A stretch of DNA of 64,000 nucleotides, taken from positions 153,210 through 217,209 of the forward strand of contig JAIMFC010000003.1 in NCBI GenBank assembly GCA_019794795.1, read 5' to 3'. The notes under the pieces are model-generated. The model searched no databases and was not told the origin of the DNA. It saw only the letters and a list, made by a program, of their open reading frames with translations. The position numbers were made by a program, and so were the translations under genes. The stretch is from Streptococcus gallolyticus. Its GTDB lineage: Bacteria; Bacillota; Bacilli; Lactobacillales; Streptococcaceae. Positions 27,965-37,027 of the stretch are shown in pieces; the stretch's first letter is position 1, and the number at the start of each line of letters is the position of its first letter.

Positions 27965-29044
27965 ATGAGTCACTTAAGCCAATTCAATGCCATCACGATT
28001 GAACAGATGGAGACCTCTGAAATTGATGTAAGAATCCCAAAAGTCTTATTTGAAGACAATCGCTATGCGGAATTGCGAATGGATGCCAAAGTTCTATATG
28101 GTTTGTTGAAGGATCGTCTTCGCTTATCTGCTAAGAATAACTGGATTGATGAAGAAGGACGGGTCTACTTAGAATATTCAAATGGTGAGTTGCAACGTAT
28201 TCTTCGTTGCTCTAAGCCAACTGTTATTAAAGCCAAACAAGCATTAGTAGAATATGGGTTGATTTTTGAACAAAGTCAATACACAAATGCGGATGGACAG
28301 GTTGCTAATAGAATTTATCTTGGGAATGTCATTTCTTACAATTCTGAAAAATATAAGGAGGAACGTCGTAAACGTCAAGAAGAGGCTTTCCTTAAACGAC
28401 AAAATAAGGCTAGCCACCCCCGTAAAAATTCTTTACGGGGGGAGGAAAAATATTTAACGGGGCTAGTAAACGGATTTGACACGAATAAGAATGATTCTAG
28501 AAAGCTTGATTCTAGTCATAACGATACTAATCGATACCAGGACGAAATCCCATTATCCACTCTTTCGGATTCTGATGCTTTTCAAATGGGCCAACATGGT
28601 TTTCTCTCCACCCAAACCATTCAGCGACTCAGTTTGTTTGGCAAAGAAGCTAAACTCCTTGAAAACAAAATCTACCAAGCCAAGCGTCAGGTTGAAAAAG
28701 ACTATAGTCACCTCTTACAGAATCAGGAAATAATTTACGGGGAGGTCTGGTCGCAGGAACTGGAACGTGAGGTGGACAAGCTCATCTTCAAAATCAAAAC
28801 AGGTGAGAATGAAGGCAAGCCAATCAAAAATATCCCAGGCTATTTCTACAAGATGATGGTGCACTTTTGGAAGATGGCTTTGTTAATTGAGAAGGAACAA
28901 GGATTCGTGTCACTTGCTAACCAGAGTGAATATACCAAGCAATATTCTGAAGAATGTCCAAGTCTAATCGCCTATTATTATCCAGATAAACTATCAGAAA
29001 GCAAACTAAATCAGTATTTAACCGCACTACAAATGGAGGTATGA
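27965..29044 (+). CDS. repA: RepA_N-type replication initiator
   Basis: A 359-residue protein whose first 120 residues (VRIPKVLFEDNRYAELRMDA, KVLYGLLKDRLRLSAKNNWI, ELQRILRCSKPTVIKAKQAL) match the N-terminal winged-helix domain of RepA_N plasmid initiators such as those of pAD1 and pCF10. The C-terminal part is DnaD-like in style. TTTACGGGG repeats, including a 10-bp inverted pair, lie inside the gene at 28417-28462 and 28734-28742, the usual location of the origin in this plasmid family. It implies that the excised circle replicates like a plasmid. Confidence 0.85.
   Translation: MSHLSQFNAITIEQMETSEIDVRIPKVLFEDNRYAELRMDAKVLYGLLKDRLRLSAKNNWIDEEGRVYLEYSNGELQRILRCSKPTVIKAKQALVEYGLIFEQSQYTNADGQVANRIYLGNVISYNSEKYKEERRKRQEEAFLKRQNKASHPRKNSLRGEEKYLTGLVNGFDTNKNDSRKLDSSHNDTNRYQDEIPLSTLSDSDAFQMGQHGFLSTQTIQRLSLFGKEAKLLENKIYQAKRQVEKDYSHLLQNQEIIYGEVWSQELEREVDKLIFKIKTGENEGKPIKNIPGYFYKMMVHFWKMALLIEKEQGFVSLANQSEYTKQYSEECPSLIAYYYPDKLSESKLNQYLTALQMEV
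28417..28462. repeat. Iteron-like repeats inside repA (candidate origin)
   Basis: CCCCCGTAAA (28417-28426) and TTTACGGGGG (28432-28441) form a perfect 10-bp inverted pair around five bases, followed by TTTAACGGGG (28453-28462). A further TTTACGGGG lies at 28734-28742. GC-rich iterons in an AT-rich gene are typical of RepA_N origins. Confidence 0.6.
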
Positions 29045-29045
29045 C

Positions 29046-29228
29046 ATGTTACAAGACGAATTTAAACAGTTTCCAAGTGGACTGCTAAAGTTTGGTAGAA
29101 GTCCAGAAGAAAAAGTGATTGCTATTCCAAAATCCATCTTTGAGCTGCCACCTGAGGAAAAAGCTCAAGCTCTTAAGGGACTTGAAGAAGAGGTGGAACA
29201 ATACAGACGGAAGGGGGGCTCCATGTGA
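29046..29228 (+). CDS. Hypothetical protein downstream of repA (60 aa)
   Basis: A small soluble protein (MLQDEFKQFPSGLLKFGRSP, IPKSIFELPPEEKAQALKGL) with a charged helical C-terminus. GGAGG lies six bases before its ATG. Its stop overlaps the GTG start of the XRE regulator. Family not recognised; the operon position suggests an accessory to replication or its regulation. Confidence 0.6.
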   Translation: MLQDEFKQFPSGLLKFGRSPEEKVIAIPKSIFELPPEEKAQALKGLEEEVEQYRRKGGSM

Positions 29229-29431
29229 CGAAAGAAACTCAAAATCGCATAAAGGAGCTTCGGAAAAAATCAAGCTTAACTCAAGAACAATTGGCTGAAC
29301 AGCTAGGTGTTTATCGTAATACCATTTCTAACTGGGAAAGAGGATACAGTCATATTAACCTGGCCAATGCGGAAAAATTAGCACAATTTTTCCAGGTATC
29401 AATTGACTATATTCTTGGAAGAAGTGGATAA
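29225..29431 (+). CDS. XRE-family helix-turn-helix regulator
   Basis: A 68-residue Cro/CI-type DNA-binding protein consisting of a single HTH_3 domain (NRIKELRKKSSLTQEQLAEQ, LGVYRNTISNWERGYSHINL) ending in YILGRSG. It starts at GTG 29225 after AAGGGGGGCTC and overlaps the preceding gene. It probably controls element genes; targets cannot be read from the sequence. Confidence 0.85.
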   Translation: MTKETQNRIKELRKKSSLTQEQLAEQLGVYRNTISNWERGYSHINLANAEKLAQFFQVSIDYILGRSG

Positions 29432-29731
29432 GCAAAAGACAGAGATCGGCTGACCGAAAAGTCATTAAACTAACGAGACCATTGACAATCGAATACAAGG
29501 CTTGCCCTGATACAGCGTGGCTATGGATAAAAGAGAAATGGGGGCGAGTAGCGAGCTAGAAAAGGATATCTAGTCCAGCCACCATAACGAAAAAGCATGA
29601 TTTGATGACAAATCATAAGCTGAAGGAGTAGGGGTTCCTAGACTATAAACCCAGCATATGAAACACCGAGAGTGATTTACGAACCACTCCAGCACGGCGT
29701 CAATTCGCCTTTCAACTTCAAGGAGAAATCT
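29432..29731 (+). ncRNA. Highly structured 300-base non-coding segment
   Basis: No protein gene fits here, but the segment is dense in hairpins: CGG-CTGA-CCG (29447-29456); a long stem closed by GTGGCT (29517-29522) and AGCCAC (29577-29582) enclosing CTAGA...TCTAG; ATGATTTG-ATGA-CAAATCAT (29597-29616), a perfect 8-bp tetraloop stem; AGGA...TCCT (29624-29638); and GAGTG...CACTC (29670-29689). It is GC-richer than its surroundings. It may be a structured leader RNA of the next gene, a free small RNA, or a single-strand replication origin (TAGCGA at 29549-29554 in the big stem resembles the CS-6 hexamer of sso elements). Confidence 0.5.
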
Positions 29732-30040
29732 ATGACAGATGAAAAACAAACAGTCCGCCTAAGAGACTTAAGAAACTTAGGGAAACAAGGTGGTGCAACG
29801 GCCCGCTTGGATGATGGAACAGAACTTTCCCTGAAGCCAGACTATGCCATTAAACAAGCAAAAGGCTATGTGGATGGTGTGGCAAGAGACGTGGAATTCC
29901 ACTTGTCCTATCCAAGCATCTATGACCAAATTCGCACCATTAAGAAAGATGGTCACCTCGTGGCCAGAAAGCTAAGAAGCCCTTCAGGCTTTACCCTTCG
30001 CCTAACAGGAAAAGGCTATCAGCCTAGTACACGAAAATAA
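29732..30040 (+). CDS. Hypothetical protein (102 aa), element-borne
   Basis: A small basic soluble protein (MTDEKQTVRLRDLRNLGKQG, GATARLDDGTELSLKPDYAI, ending YQPSTRK). I use the ATG at 29732 because AAGGAG lies eight bases upstream; a longer frame back to 29672 runs into the structured segment. I do not recognise the family. It directly precedes the three surface-protein genes. Confidence 0.65.
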   Translation: MTDEKQTVRLRDLRNLGKQGGATARLDDGTELSLKPDYAIKQAKGYVDGVARDVEFHLSYPSIYDQIRTIKKDGHLVARKLRSPSGFTLRLTGKGYQPSTRK

Positions 30041-30056
30041 AAAAGGAAACATGAAC

Positions 30057-30767
30057 ATGAAAAAGAGACAATTACTAACAACACTTGCAACATCAGCTCT
30101 GATTCTCTCTACGAGTGGAACTGTTTTTGCAGATGAGATCACTCCAGTAGATCCAACTGCCCCAACGACAGATATCATCGCTCCGACAGATCCCGTTGCG
30201 CCAGTGGAACCCCCAGTAGAGCCGACAGATCCTATTGAAACACCTACGGTTCCAACTAACCCAACAGAACCAGTAGATGCACAACCTGAAACGCCAACTC
30301 CTTCAATAGAACCAACGATTCCAAGTATCACAGAACCAGTAGATCCTAAGGAGGATAAACCAACTACACCAGATGCTACAGAAGCTAAGCCCGAAATTCC
30401 AACACCAGAACCTCCTAAAACAGCGGATCAGGCTGCTCAAGAAGGAAGACCGCAAGAAGGGACAACTTCTACTGTGACAGGTCAAGTGGTTCAAGATGTG
30501 AATGCAAACAATCCAATTTACACCAATACAGGGGCGGCTATTGTGAGTACACAAAATGGACAAGTAGTCCTTAGTGATGGTTCAATGGTTGCTCCTGAAT
30601 CCGTGGGAGCTGTTACGAATACAGACAAAACAATTTCAGTCACAAAAGCAGATGGTACAAAAGCAACCTTGCCACATACTGGAGAAGCAACAAGTCTCCT
30701 TTCTATGATAGGTGCAGGATTACTTGGAATTTCTGCTTTCATCATGAAGAAAAAGAGCGAAGAATAA
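30057..30767 (+). CDS. Proline-rich LPxTG surface protein
   Basis: A 236-residue wall-anchored protein. The signal peptide MKKRQLLTTLATSALILSTS ends after VFA; residues 30-130 are a proline/threonine/glutamate spacer of PTDPV-like repeats; a small folded part follows (VVQDVNANNPIYTNTGAAIV); the sortase signal is LPHTGEATS at about residue 205, then a hydrophobic stretch and KKKSEE. I prefer the ATG at 30057 (nine bases from AGGA) over 30051. Conjugative elements often carry such proteins for cell contact. It lies 14 bases before the next surface gene. Confidence 0.8.
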   Translation: MKKRQLLTTLATSALILSTSGTVFADEITPVDPTAPTTDIIAPTDPVAPVEPPVEPTDPIETPTVPTNPTEPVDAQPETPTPSIEPTIPSITEPVDPKEDKPTTPDATEAKPEIPTPEPPKTADQAAQEGRPQEGTTSTVTGQVVQDVNANNPIYTNTGAAIVSTQNGQVVLSDGSMVAPESVGAVTNTDKTISVTKADGTKATLPHTGEATSLLSMIGAGLLGISAFIMKKKSEE

Positions 30768-30781
30768 AGGAGGAGGGCACA

Positions 30782-33343
30782 ATGAAAGAAATCTTTAGTA
30801 TTCGTACATTTAAAACAGGTACTCATTCTGCACGTCTTGGAAAAAAGAGTATCGCACTACTGGGAGCGGTAGTCCTTGCGACTTCTGGAACAGTTGTATC
30901 TGCCAAGGAGAAAGTATCTGAGTTAATGGAACCCAGCACCATGGATACAGAAACTACTAAACAAGTGACTGAGGCAGACGTTTATACTGCTAAGAAAGTC
31001 GCTGAAAAAGCTAGTGAACAAGTAAAAGCTCAAGAAGAAGTGGTCGGTCAAGCTCACGTCGATGAAAAAGAAACAGCTAATCAACTAAAGCAGGCAGAAC
31101 AGGAATATGATACTGCTAAACAGTTGGCGGATGAAGCAACTCCTGATGGGATCGCAACTGCCAAAGAAGAAATAGTATCAGCTGAGGAAGGACTTACGTC
31201 TGCTGAAAAACATCTCCAATCTGAAAACGTTAGCTTAGCACAAGTAAATGAAGCGGTAGAAACCAATCAAGCCATCGTCAAAGCTAGCGAAAATCTAGTC
31301 GCTGAAGAAGAAGCTGATGTGTCAGAAGCACAAAATAACGTTGCTAAAATGCAATCTATCCTTGATGGAACAGGACAAGTACAGATTGTTAAAGAAGCAG
31401 AAGATGCTGCTACTAAATTAGAAACAGCCAAACAAGAGCTCAAGACTGCTGAAATCAATCTTCATTCTGCCCAAGCGGCTGATGCAAATCGACATCAAGG
31501 GATTATTGAAGCTGAGAAACAAGTAGCTGCTACCCGTCAGGAATTTACAGATAAAACCCAAGTAGCCAATCAAGCAATCGCCAAAGCAAATGAAACAGCT
31601 GAAGTTTTAAAAACTACACAAGCTACGTTTATAAAAGCTGAAAATGATGTCAAAGGGATGAATACGATTACTTTATCAGCTGATTATATAACAGCTCTAC
31701 GTGATTACGCACAAAATTATACTGAAAAGGGAGCAGAAGCCAAAGCGAAATTAGATGCGATGGCGGCTGATTTACGTAGTAAGCATGATTTTAAAGTTAA
31801 TGAAAATGACGATCAGACCATTTTAGATACTAATAATTTATCTGAAGCGACTTTGACAGAATTATCAAATTTTGCTTCAGACTTGATTAACCAAATTCGT
31901 CAATCCTTTGGAACTACACCAACATTAGTAACGAAGGATTCTGTTCGCTTGGCAGACTTAACGACTGACGGCTATGTTACCGATAATTGGTCATTGAATG
32001 ATGTGCTTGCTACTGGACATGATGCTAAAGCTGTTAATAAAGCAGCCAACACACTAGGTCTACCGGTTTCCTCGTCACAGGAAGAGGCAACTGGTCAACA
32101 GTATTACGAAAATATGAACTCTTGGGGAATTTCAAGTGCTACAACAACGTTGTCAGCTGCGAAACAAAAGATTTACGAGAGTATTATCAGCTTTATGTTT
32201 AATGGATATGAATATTTACACGCAGAGTCCATCGCTGGTTTATCCACCAATTCAAAATATATCGGGGTTGACCTATCCTCTCGAGTAGGAGTTAACGCTG
32301 TTCACATATTGATGGTGAATGATGAACAAATTAAAGGGACCTTGTTTGATACAAAAGGGATTGATAATCCAAAAACAAGTGATAAAATCCAAGCGCTTTA
32401 TTCAGTTGCTCAAACGAATCTAGCAAACGCAATTTCGGATAATGCGGAGGCTCAATCACAGAAAGATCTGGCTCTATCTGATAAAGCGCATGCTCAAACA
32501 AATCTTGATACTGCAAATACGACGCTTATACGTATCAAAGAAACTCCTGAACTCACGCCTGCAGCGCAAGAAAAACTAGTGATTGCCACAAGTAATGTAC
32601 AAGTTGCTGAACTAGCAAACATACAAGCACAAGTTGCGCTGACCAACTTGAATGCGGATGTGAAACAAAAACAAGCAAATCTAAATCGAGCTAAACAAGT
32701 TTTAGCTGAGAAAGAGGAAGTTCTTAATGCAGCGCAAACTCGATTGAAGCAAGATCAGGATATTCTCGCAGGACTTAAAGTGGATCAAGAAAAAGCGCAA
32801 CTAAAAGTTTCTGAAGCTGAAAAGCAAGTTCAGACTGCGAAAAATAAACTGATTATAGCGAAAAAATACTTAGCTGATTTAGAAAATAGTCCAGCTAAAC
32901 TTGCCGCTGCAAAAGTGAACCTCTTGACTGCTACAAGCCAATTGGAAAATGCCAAGGAAAAACTCGCTACTGAAGTAGCACGTCTTTCTCAGCTGAAACA
33001 AATTCAACGTGATACAAGCAAACAATATGAACGCACTTTAGCAACTTACCGTGAAGTCCTAGAAGCAGCACATCAAGCCAAACTAGCTAAAGAGTATGAA
33101 AATATTATTCAAGCAGGTAGAAAACCAGTTGCAATTGTCGATGAAGCAGGTAACGTTACAGGATATATGGCTCAAGAATCCAATTCAAGCTCAGTGATTA
33201 GTCTACCTACTAAAGCACTAACAACACAAAAGACAAGCGTTTTACCATCTACAGGTGAAGAAAACACCCTAATGTCAATCGCAGGAATAACGATCGGTCT
33301 ACTCTCATTATTAGGTTTAGGACTTCGTAAGAAACAATACTAA
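30782..33343 (+). CDS. Sec10/PgrA-type surface exclusion protein, LPxTG-anchored
   Basis: An 853-residue wall protein. The signal peptide is a YSIRK variant (KEIFSIRTFKTGTHSARLG). Residues about 60-290 and 540-760 are long alanine/glutamate/lysine coiled coils; between them, about 293-530, is a globular domain (YITALRDYAQNYTEKGAEAK, YYENMNSWGISS, YEYLHAESIAGLS) that matches the SEC10/PgrA surface exclusion domain. LPSTGEEN at about residue 820 is the sortase signal. In enterococcal pheromone plasmids Sec10 reduces uptake of the same plasmid by cells that already carry it; the same role is likely here. AAGGAGGAGG precedes the ATG. Confidence 0.85.
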   Translation: MKEIFSIRTFKTGTHSARLGKKSIALLGAVVLATSGTVVSAKEKVSELMEPSTMDTETTKQVTEADVYTAKKVAEKASEQVKAQEEVVGQAHVDEKETANQLKQAEQEYDTAKQLADEATPDGIATAKEEIVSAEEGLTSAEKHLQSENVSLAQVNEAVETNQAIVKASENLVAEEEADVSEAQNNVAKMQSILDGTGQVQIVKEAEDAATKLETAKQELKTAEINLHSAQAADANRHQGIIEAEKQVAATRQEFTDKTQVANQAIAKANETAEVLKTTQATFIKAENDVKGMNTITLSADYITALRDYAQNYTEKGAEAKAKLDAMAADLRSKHDFKVNENDDQTILDTNNLSEATLTELSNFASDLINQIRQSFGTTPTLVTKDSVRLADLTTDGYVTDNWSLNDVLATGHDAKAVNKAANTLGLPVSSSQEEATGQQYYENMNSWGISSATTTLSAAKQKIYESIISFMFNGYEYLHAESIAGLSTNSKYIGVDLSSRVGVNAVHILMVNDEQIKGTLFDTKGIDNPKTSDKIQALYSVAQTNLANAISDNAEAQSQKDLALSDKAHAQTNLDTANTTLIRIKETPELTPAAQEKLVIATSNVQVAELANIQAQVALTNLNADVKQKQANLNRAKQVLAEKEEVLNAAQTRLKQDQDILAGLKVDQEKAQLKVSEAEKQVQTAKNKLIIAKKYLADLENSPAKLAAAKVNLLTATSQLENAKEKLATEVARLSQLKQIQRDTSKQYERTLATYREVLEAAHQAKLAKEYENIIQAGRKPVAIVDEAGNVTGYMAQESNSSSVISLPTKALTTQKTSVLPSTGEENTLMSIAGITIGLLSLLGLGLRKKQY

Positions 33344-33397
33344 TCAATTGACCGAGATGTCATAAAACTAGAAAAAGAAAGGAACAAGGTATCATTT

Positions 33398-36300
33398 ATG
33401 AACTTTGACATGAAAGAAATTTTTTCTATCCGTAAATTTAAAACAGGTACTCATTCTGCACGTCTCAGCAAGGTGGCTCTAGCTTCAACAGTTGCTTTAG
33501 CGGTTGGTTTTGCTGGTACAGTTGTATCTGCGGATGAAACAACAGTAGGAACAACTCCTGAAGTAACCATTACGACAACAGCTAATCCAGCTACTAATCT
33601 GGAAGAGGCTCAAGCTCCTCAATCAGCGGATAATGCAGCTCTTGCACAAAATGCAGGCACACAATCTGGTGAAATGGTCACAGAAGTCCCTTCACCGCAA
33701 TTGGATGAAGCGGTAAAATCTGCGGAAACTGCAGGGGTTGAGGTAACGGAAGAAAAACCAGTGATCTATGACAACTTATCTGATGCTCAAAAGGATCTAG
33801 CAAATCAAGTTGAGAAGGCAGAGGCTGCTACAACTAAAAAAGTGGATAACACGAAAGCTGTTAACGATGCCAAGGCTAAGAATGCGGAAATTGATGCGCA
33901 AAACACAGCTGAAAAGCAACGTGTAGAAGAAGCCAATAAAACTGGTCAAGCGAAAGTGGATGCAGAGAATGCAGCTAAAAAAGCAGCTTATGAGAAAGAC
34001 GTTGAAGCTTACAATAAAAAAGTTTCAGAACAAAAAGCCGCCTATGATAAAGCATTAGCTATTCATACGTCAACTGCCCCAACAAAAGTGAGTCTGCAAA
34101 TGGAAGGTCGTGAGACTCAGAGAGATTATAATGTGACGATTTCATCAGGAAAGTATGATGCGAAGTTTACTTTGGATAATGCGACTGGAAAATTTACGAT
34201 TAATACGATTCTAGATGATGGAGTTAAGCCATTGTTAGGCGATACGTATATTGATGGTCGTATCAATTACAAAACGACCTACAATGCGGATACAGACAAA
34301 ACAACGACTGTAGTCACAGGTATTTCCTATGAGACTGTTCGCTATGTAGCGCATCGCGCAAATACTGCTGTTAATCAAAATATTACGATCACTTACTACG
34401 ACCCAAGTGGAGCTACGCTCTATACTCGTCGTCATAATGGTAGCAGCTCATGGTCTGCGACAATCAATAAAACATACAACTTTAGTAAAGACATTGTTTT
34501 AACACCAGGACAGACAAGTGATTATTTCCAAGTTGTTCGTCTATTTGACGATTGGATTTTGGACTCACGTTCTGTCATTCAAGCACGATTCCAAAATACA
34601 AATGGAAATGCTCCAGAAGTGCCAACTCCACCAACTAATAGTCCTAAAGAACCTGAGTATGGAACATTTACTCCTGAAGTTCCAAAGATCATTCCCCATG
34701 TATCACTTCCACCAGTCAAGAAAGTAGAGACAGCCGTTCATCCAGTATTAGTAAAACAAACTCCAGAGAACATTAAATCTGTGTCTAATACAGATAATGT
34801 GGATACGAATGGTCAACTAGTCCCTAAAGGTTCCACTCAAACATGGACATTAACCAACTCAGCTCTCAAAGCAGGTCGTGATGTGGTAACAGCTTATGTG
34901 ATGCATGACCCATTTCCAGCAGGATTTAAGATTGATGAAGTTGCGACTCATCAAAAGAATAGTGCTTGGATCTTGACAACTTCTGAATCTGGGCAACTTC
35001 AACTGTCTGCGACAGAAGCAACGTTGGCTTTGTTTAATGCCAATCGTGATCAGGATGTGGCTGTTCCACTTGCTTATTTTGTGGGTTCTCCTCAAAATGA
35101 TGGTGCAACATATGAAAATACCTTTGAAACAGTGATTACAACTCCAAGTGGTGAGTATACAGTCGTTTCTAATACTCCAGTCATCTACACACCAGGAAAT
35201 GACCCTGAGACTCCCCGTCCACCACATGAGCCTGGAGGAGAAAATCCAACGCCTGATGATAATCTTATCCAACCTAAAAAAGATGTGGTTGACGAAAAGG
35301 GCGATTCAATTAATGGAAAATCGATTCTTCCAAATAGTGTATTGAACTATGTAGCTGAACAAGACTTTGATCAGTATAAAGGCATGAGCGCTTCTAAGGA
35401 TTCAATTGCGAGAGGTTTCTTGTATGTGGATGATTATAAAGATGAGGCTCTTGATGGTCGGTCAATGGTTGTAAATTCTATCAAGGCAGCTAATGGAGAT
35501 AATGTGGCTTCACTTCTTGAAATGTACCATGTCCTTTCTAAAGATAGCTTATCAACTGAACTTCAAAAATTGATTGCGGATTCTGGTATTTCTCCAGTTG
35601 GGGAATTTTATCTCTGGGTGGCAAAAGACCCTCAAGCCTTCTACGAAGCATACGTGCAAAAAGGCTTGGATATTACTTATAACCTTTCTTTCAAGATTAA
35701 GAAAGAGTTTACGGAAGGTCAAATTACCAACCAAACATTCCAAATTGATTACGGAAATGGCTACTATGGAAATATTGTAAAAAATGACTTACCACTTATT
35801 GTCGTACATAAAGATGTACAAGATAAAGGTGGCCAGTCCATTAACAATGGTACGGTCAAACTTGGCGATCAAGTAACCTACAAATTGGAAGGTTGGGTCA
35901 TCCCAGCAGGTCGTGGCTATGACATCAATAGCTATGTCTTTGTGGACATGCTTCAACAGAGCCATGATCAATATGAAGGTTTTAAGGCTGAGGCTAAAGT
36001 TGACTTTAATCTTTCTGATGGAACAGCAATCAAGGCTGGGGATGATTTGAGCCAATACCTTGAATCAGTCTACAATCCTGAAATTGGACGTTTGGAATCA
36101 CGCTTTAAAGCCGATTTCTTGGCACAAATTCCACGTGATAGTGAATTTGGGGCAGATGGCTATATCTCTGTCAAGCGTATTAAGGCTGGTGAAGTGATTA
36201 ATGAATATACTTTGATTGTCAACGATTATGAAGTCTTGTCAAACAAAGTTGTAACAACAACTCCTGAAGAGCCAAAGCCAATACCTCCAGTTGAAACAAA

Positions 36301-36415
36301 AGCAGCTGCGATGTTACCATCTACAGGAGAAACAACAGGCCTCTTGTCATTGATTGGTACATTACTGTTATCCGTTCTAGGCTTAGCAGGAGTTCGTAAC
36401 CGTAAGGAAGACTAG
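33398..36415 (+). CDS. Antigen I/II-like adhesin, LPxTG-anchored
   Basis: A 1005-residue wall protein with the same signal variant (KEIFSIRKFKTGTHSARLS). Residues 110-225 form an alanine-rich coil (ENAAKKAAYEKDVEAYNKKV); about 225-400 a globular region; a proline-rich hinge; then from about 450 to 960 tandem domains (VVDEKGDSINGKSILPNSVL, VQDKGGQSINNGTVKLGDQV) typical of the C-terminal isopeptide-bonded domains of AgI/II polypeptides; LPSTGETT at about residue 972. Related proteins of conjugative elements promote cell aggregation and mating. It is shorter than classical AgI/II (about 1,500 residues) and lacks the long proline repeats. CAAGGT is the ribosome site. Confidence 0.82.
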   Translation: MNFDMKEIFSIRKFKTGTHSARLSKVALASTVALAVGFAGTVVSADETTVGTTPEVTITTTANPATNLEEAQAPQSADNAALAQNAGTQSGEMVTEVPSPQLDEAVKSAETAGVEVTEEKPVIYDNLSDAQKDLANQVEKAEAATTKKVDNTKAVNDAKAKNAEIDAQNTAEKQRVEEANKTGQAKVDAENAAKKAAYEKDVEAYNKKVSEQKAAYDKALAIHTSTAPTKVSLQMEGRETQRDYNVTISSGKYDAKFTLDNATGKFTINTILDDGVKPLLGDTYIDGRINYKTTYNADTDKTTTVVTGISYETVRYVAHRANTAVNQNITITYYDPSGATLYTRRHNGSSSWSATINKTYNFSKDIVLTPGQTSDYFQVVRLFDDWILDSRSVIQARFQNTNGNAPEVPTPPTNSPKEPEYGTFTPEVPKIIPHVSLPPVKKVETAVHPVLVKQTPENIKSVSNTDNVDTNGQLVPKGSTQTWTLTNSALKAGRDVVTAYVMHDPFPAGFKIDEVATHQKNSAWILTTSESGQLQLSATEATLALFNANRDQDVAVPLAYFVGSPQNDGATYENTFETVITTPSGEYTVVSNTPVIYTPGNDPETPRPPHEPGGENPTPDDNLIQPKKDVVDEKGDSINGKSILPNSVLNYVAEQDFDQYKGMSASKDSIARGFLYVDDYKDEALDGRSMVVNSIKAANGDNVASLLEMYHVLSKDSLSTELQKLIADSGISPVGEFYLWVAKDPQAFYEAYVQKGLDITYNLSFKIKKEFTEGQITNQTFQIDYGNGYYGNIVKNDLPLIVVHKDVQDKGGQSINNGTVKLGDQVTYKLEGWVIPAGRGYDINSYVFVDMLQQSHDQYEGFKAEAKVDFNLSDGTAIKAGDDLSQYLESVYNPEIGRLESRFKADFLAQIPRDSEFGADGYISVKRIKAGEVINEYTLIVNDYEVLSNKVVTTTPEEPKPIPPVETKAAAMLPSTGETTGLLSLIGTLLLSVLGLAGVRNRKED

Positions 36416-36425
36416 TTTTCCCTTC

Positions 36426-36447
36426 GGCTTTATGGTATAATAAAGCC
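36426..36447 (+). promoter_or_regulatory. Promoter of the transfer operon inside an inverted repeat
   Basis: TGGTATAAT (extended -10, TATAAT at 36436-36441) lies between GGCTTTA (36426-36432) and TAAAGCC (36441-36447). The palindrome could be an operator or, as RNA/DNA, a terminator for the preceding surface gene. Confidence 0.6.
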
Positions 36448-36466
36448 AAAATAGAGAGGGGATAGT

Positions 36467-36940
36467 ATGAGAAAGGACACGAAAATGAATGCACACGTGA
36501 CAAAAAGTGGTTATAAATATTACACCTCACGTCAAAAGGCGTCAGAGGCTCCACAAGCCCCTAAAGAGAATAAATTCAAGAAGGGAATGCGCTGGTTCGG
36601 ACAAGCTCTTCTAGCTGGTCTGAAGAACCTACCGAGTTTGTTAATCAAAGTGGCGATAACTCCTGTCTTCTTGCTTCTCTTTATCCTGAACTTAATCAAA
36701 AGTTTGATTGCTACAGCCATTGGCTGGTTCGTATTTAAAGCGATTGTTGGCTTTGCTGTCATTTGTTACTATGCTTTTCTGACGAAACAAGGAAGTGCTC
36801 CTGTCGGTGTAGAAACATGGTTTCGTGACTGGGCATTTCCTCATGGTGTGCCTATTTATCACTGGTGGGAGACGACCATTATCGTTGTCTTAGCTGTCAT
36901 CACCGCCCTCTCTTTAACCTTTTATTCAGATGAGGTTTAA
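36467..36940 (+). CDS. Membrane protein at the start of the transfer operon
   Basis: A 157-residue protein with a basic cytoplasmic N-terminus (about 45 residues), two hydrophobic segments around 58-105 (LPSLLIKVAITPVFLLLFIL, FVFKAIVGFAVICYYAFL) and a third at the C-terminus (TTIIVVLAVITALSLTFYS). Homologous small proteins head transfer operons in streptococcal conjugative elements, but the function is unknown to me. GAGAGGGG precedes the start, directly behind the extended -10 promoter. Confidence 0.7.
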   Translation: MRKDTKMNAHVTKSGYKYYTSRQKASEAPQAPKENKFKKGMRWFGQALLAGLKNLPSLLIKVAITPVFLLLFILNLIKSLIATAIGWFVFKAIVGFAVICYYAFLTKQGSAPVGVETWFRDWAFPHGVPIYHWWETTIIVVLAVITALSLTFYSDEV

Positions 36941-37027
36941 GCCTCATATAAACCTATAACATACAGACACTAAGGATGACTTGGTGTCTTTTATTTTTTA
37001 GAAAAACAGAAAGTGAGAAACATCTAT

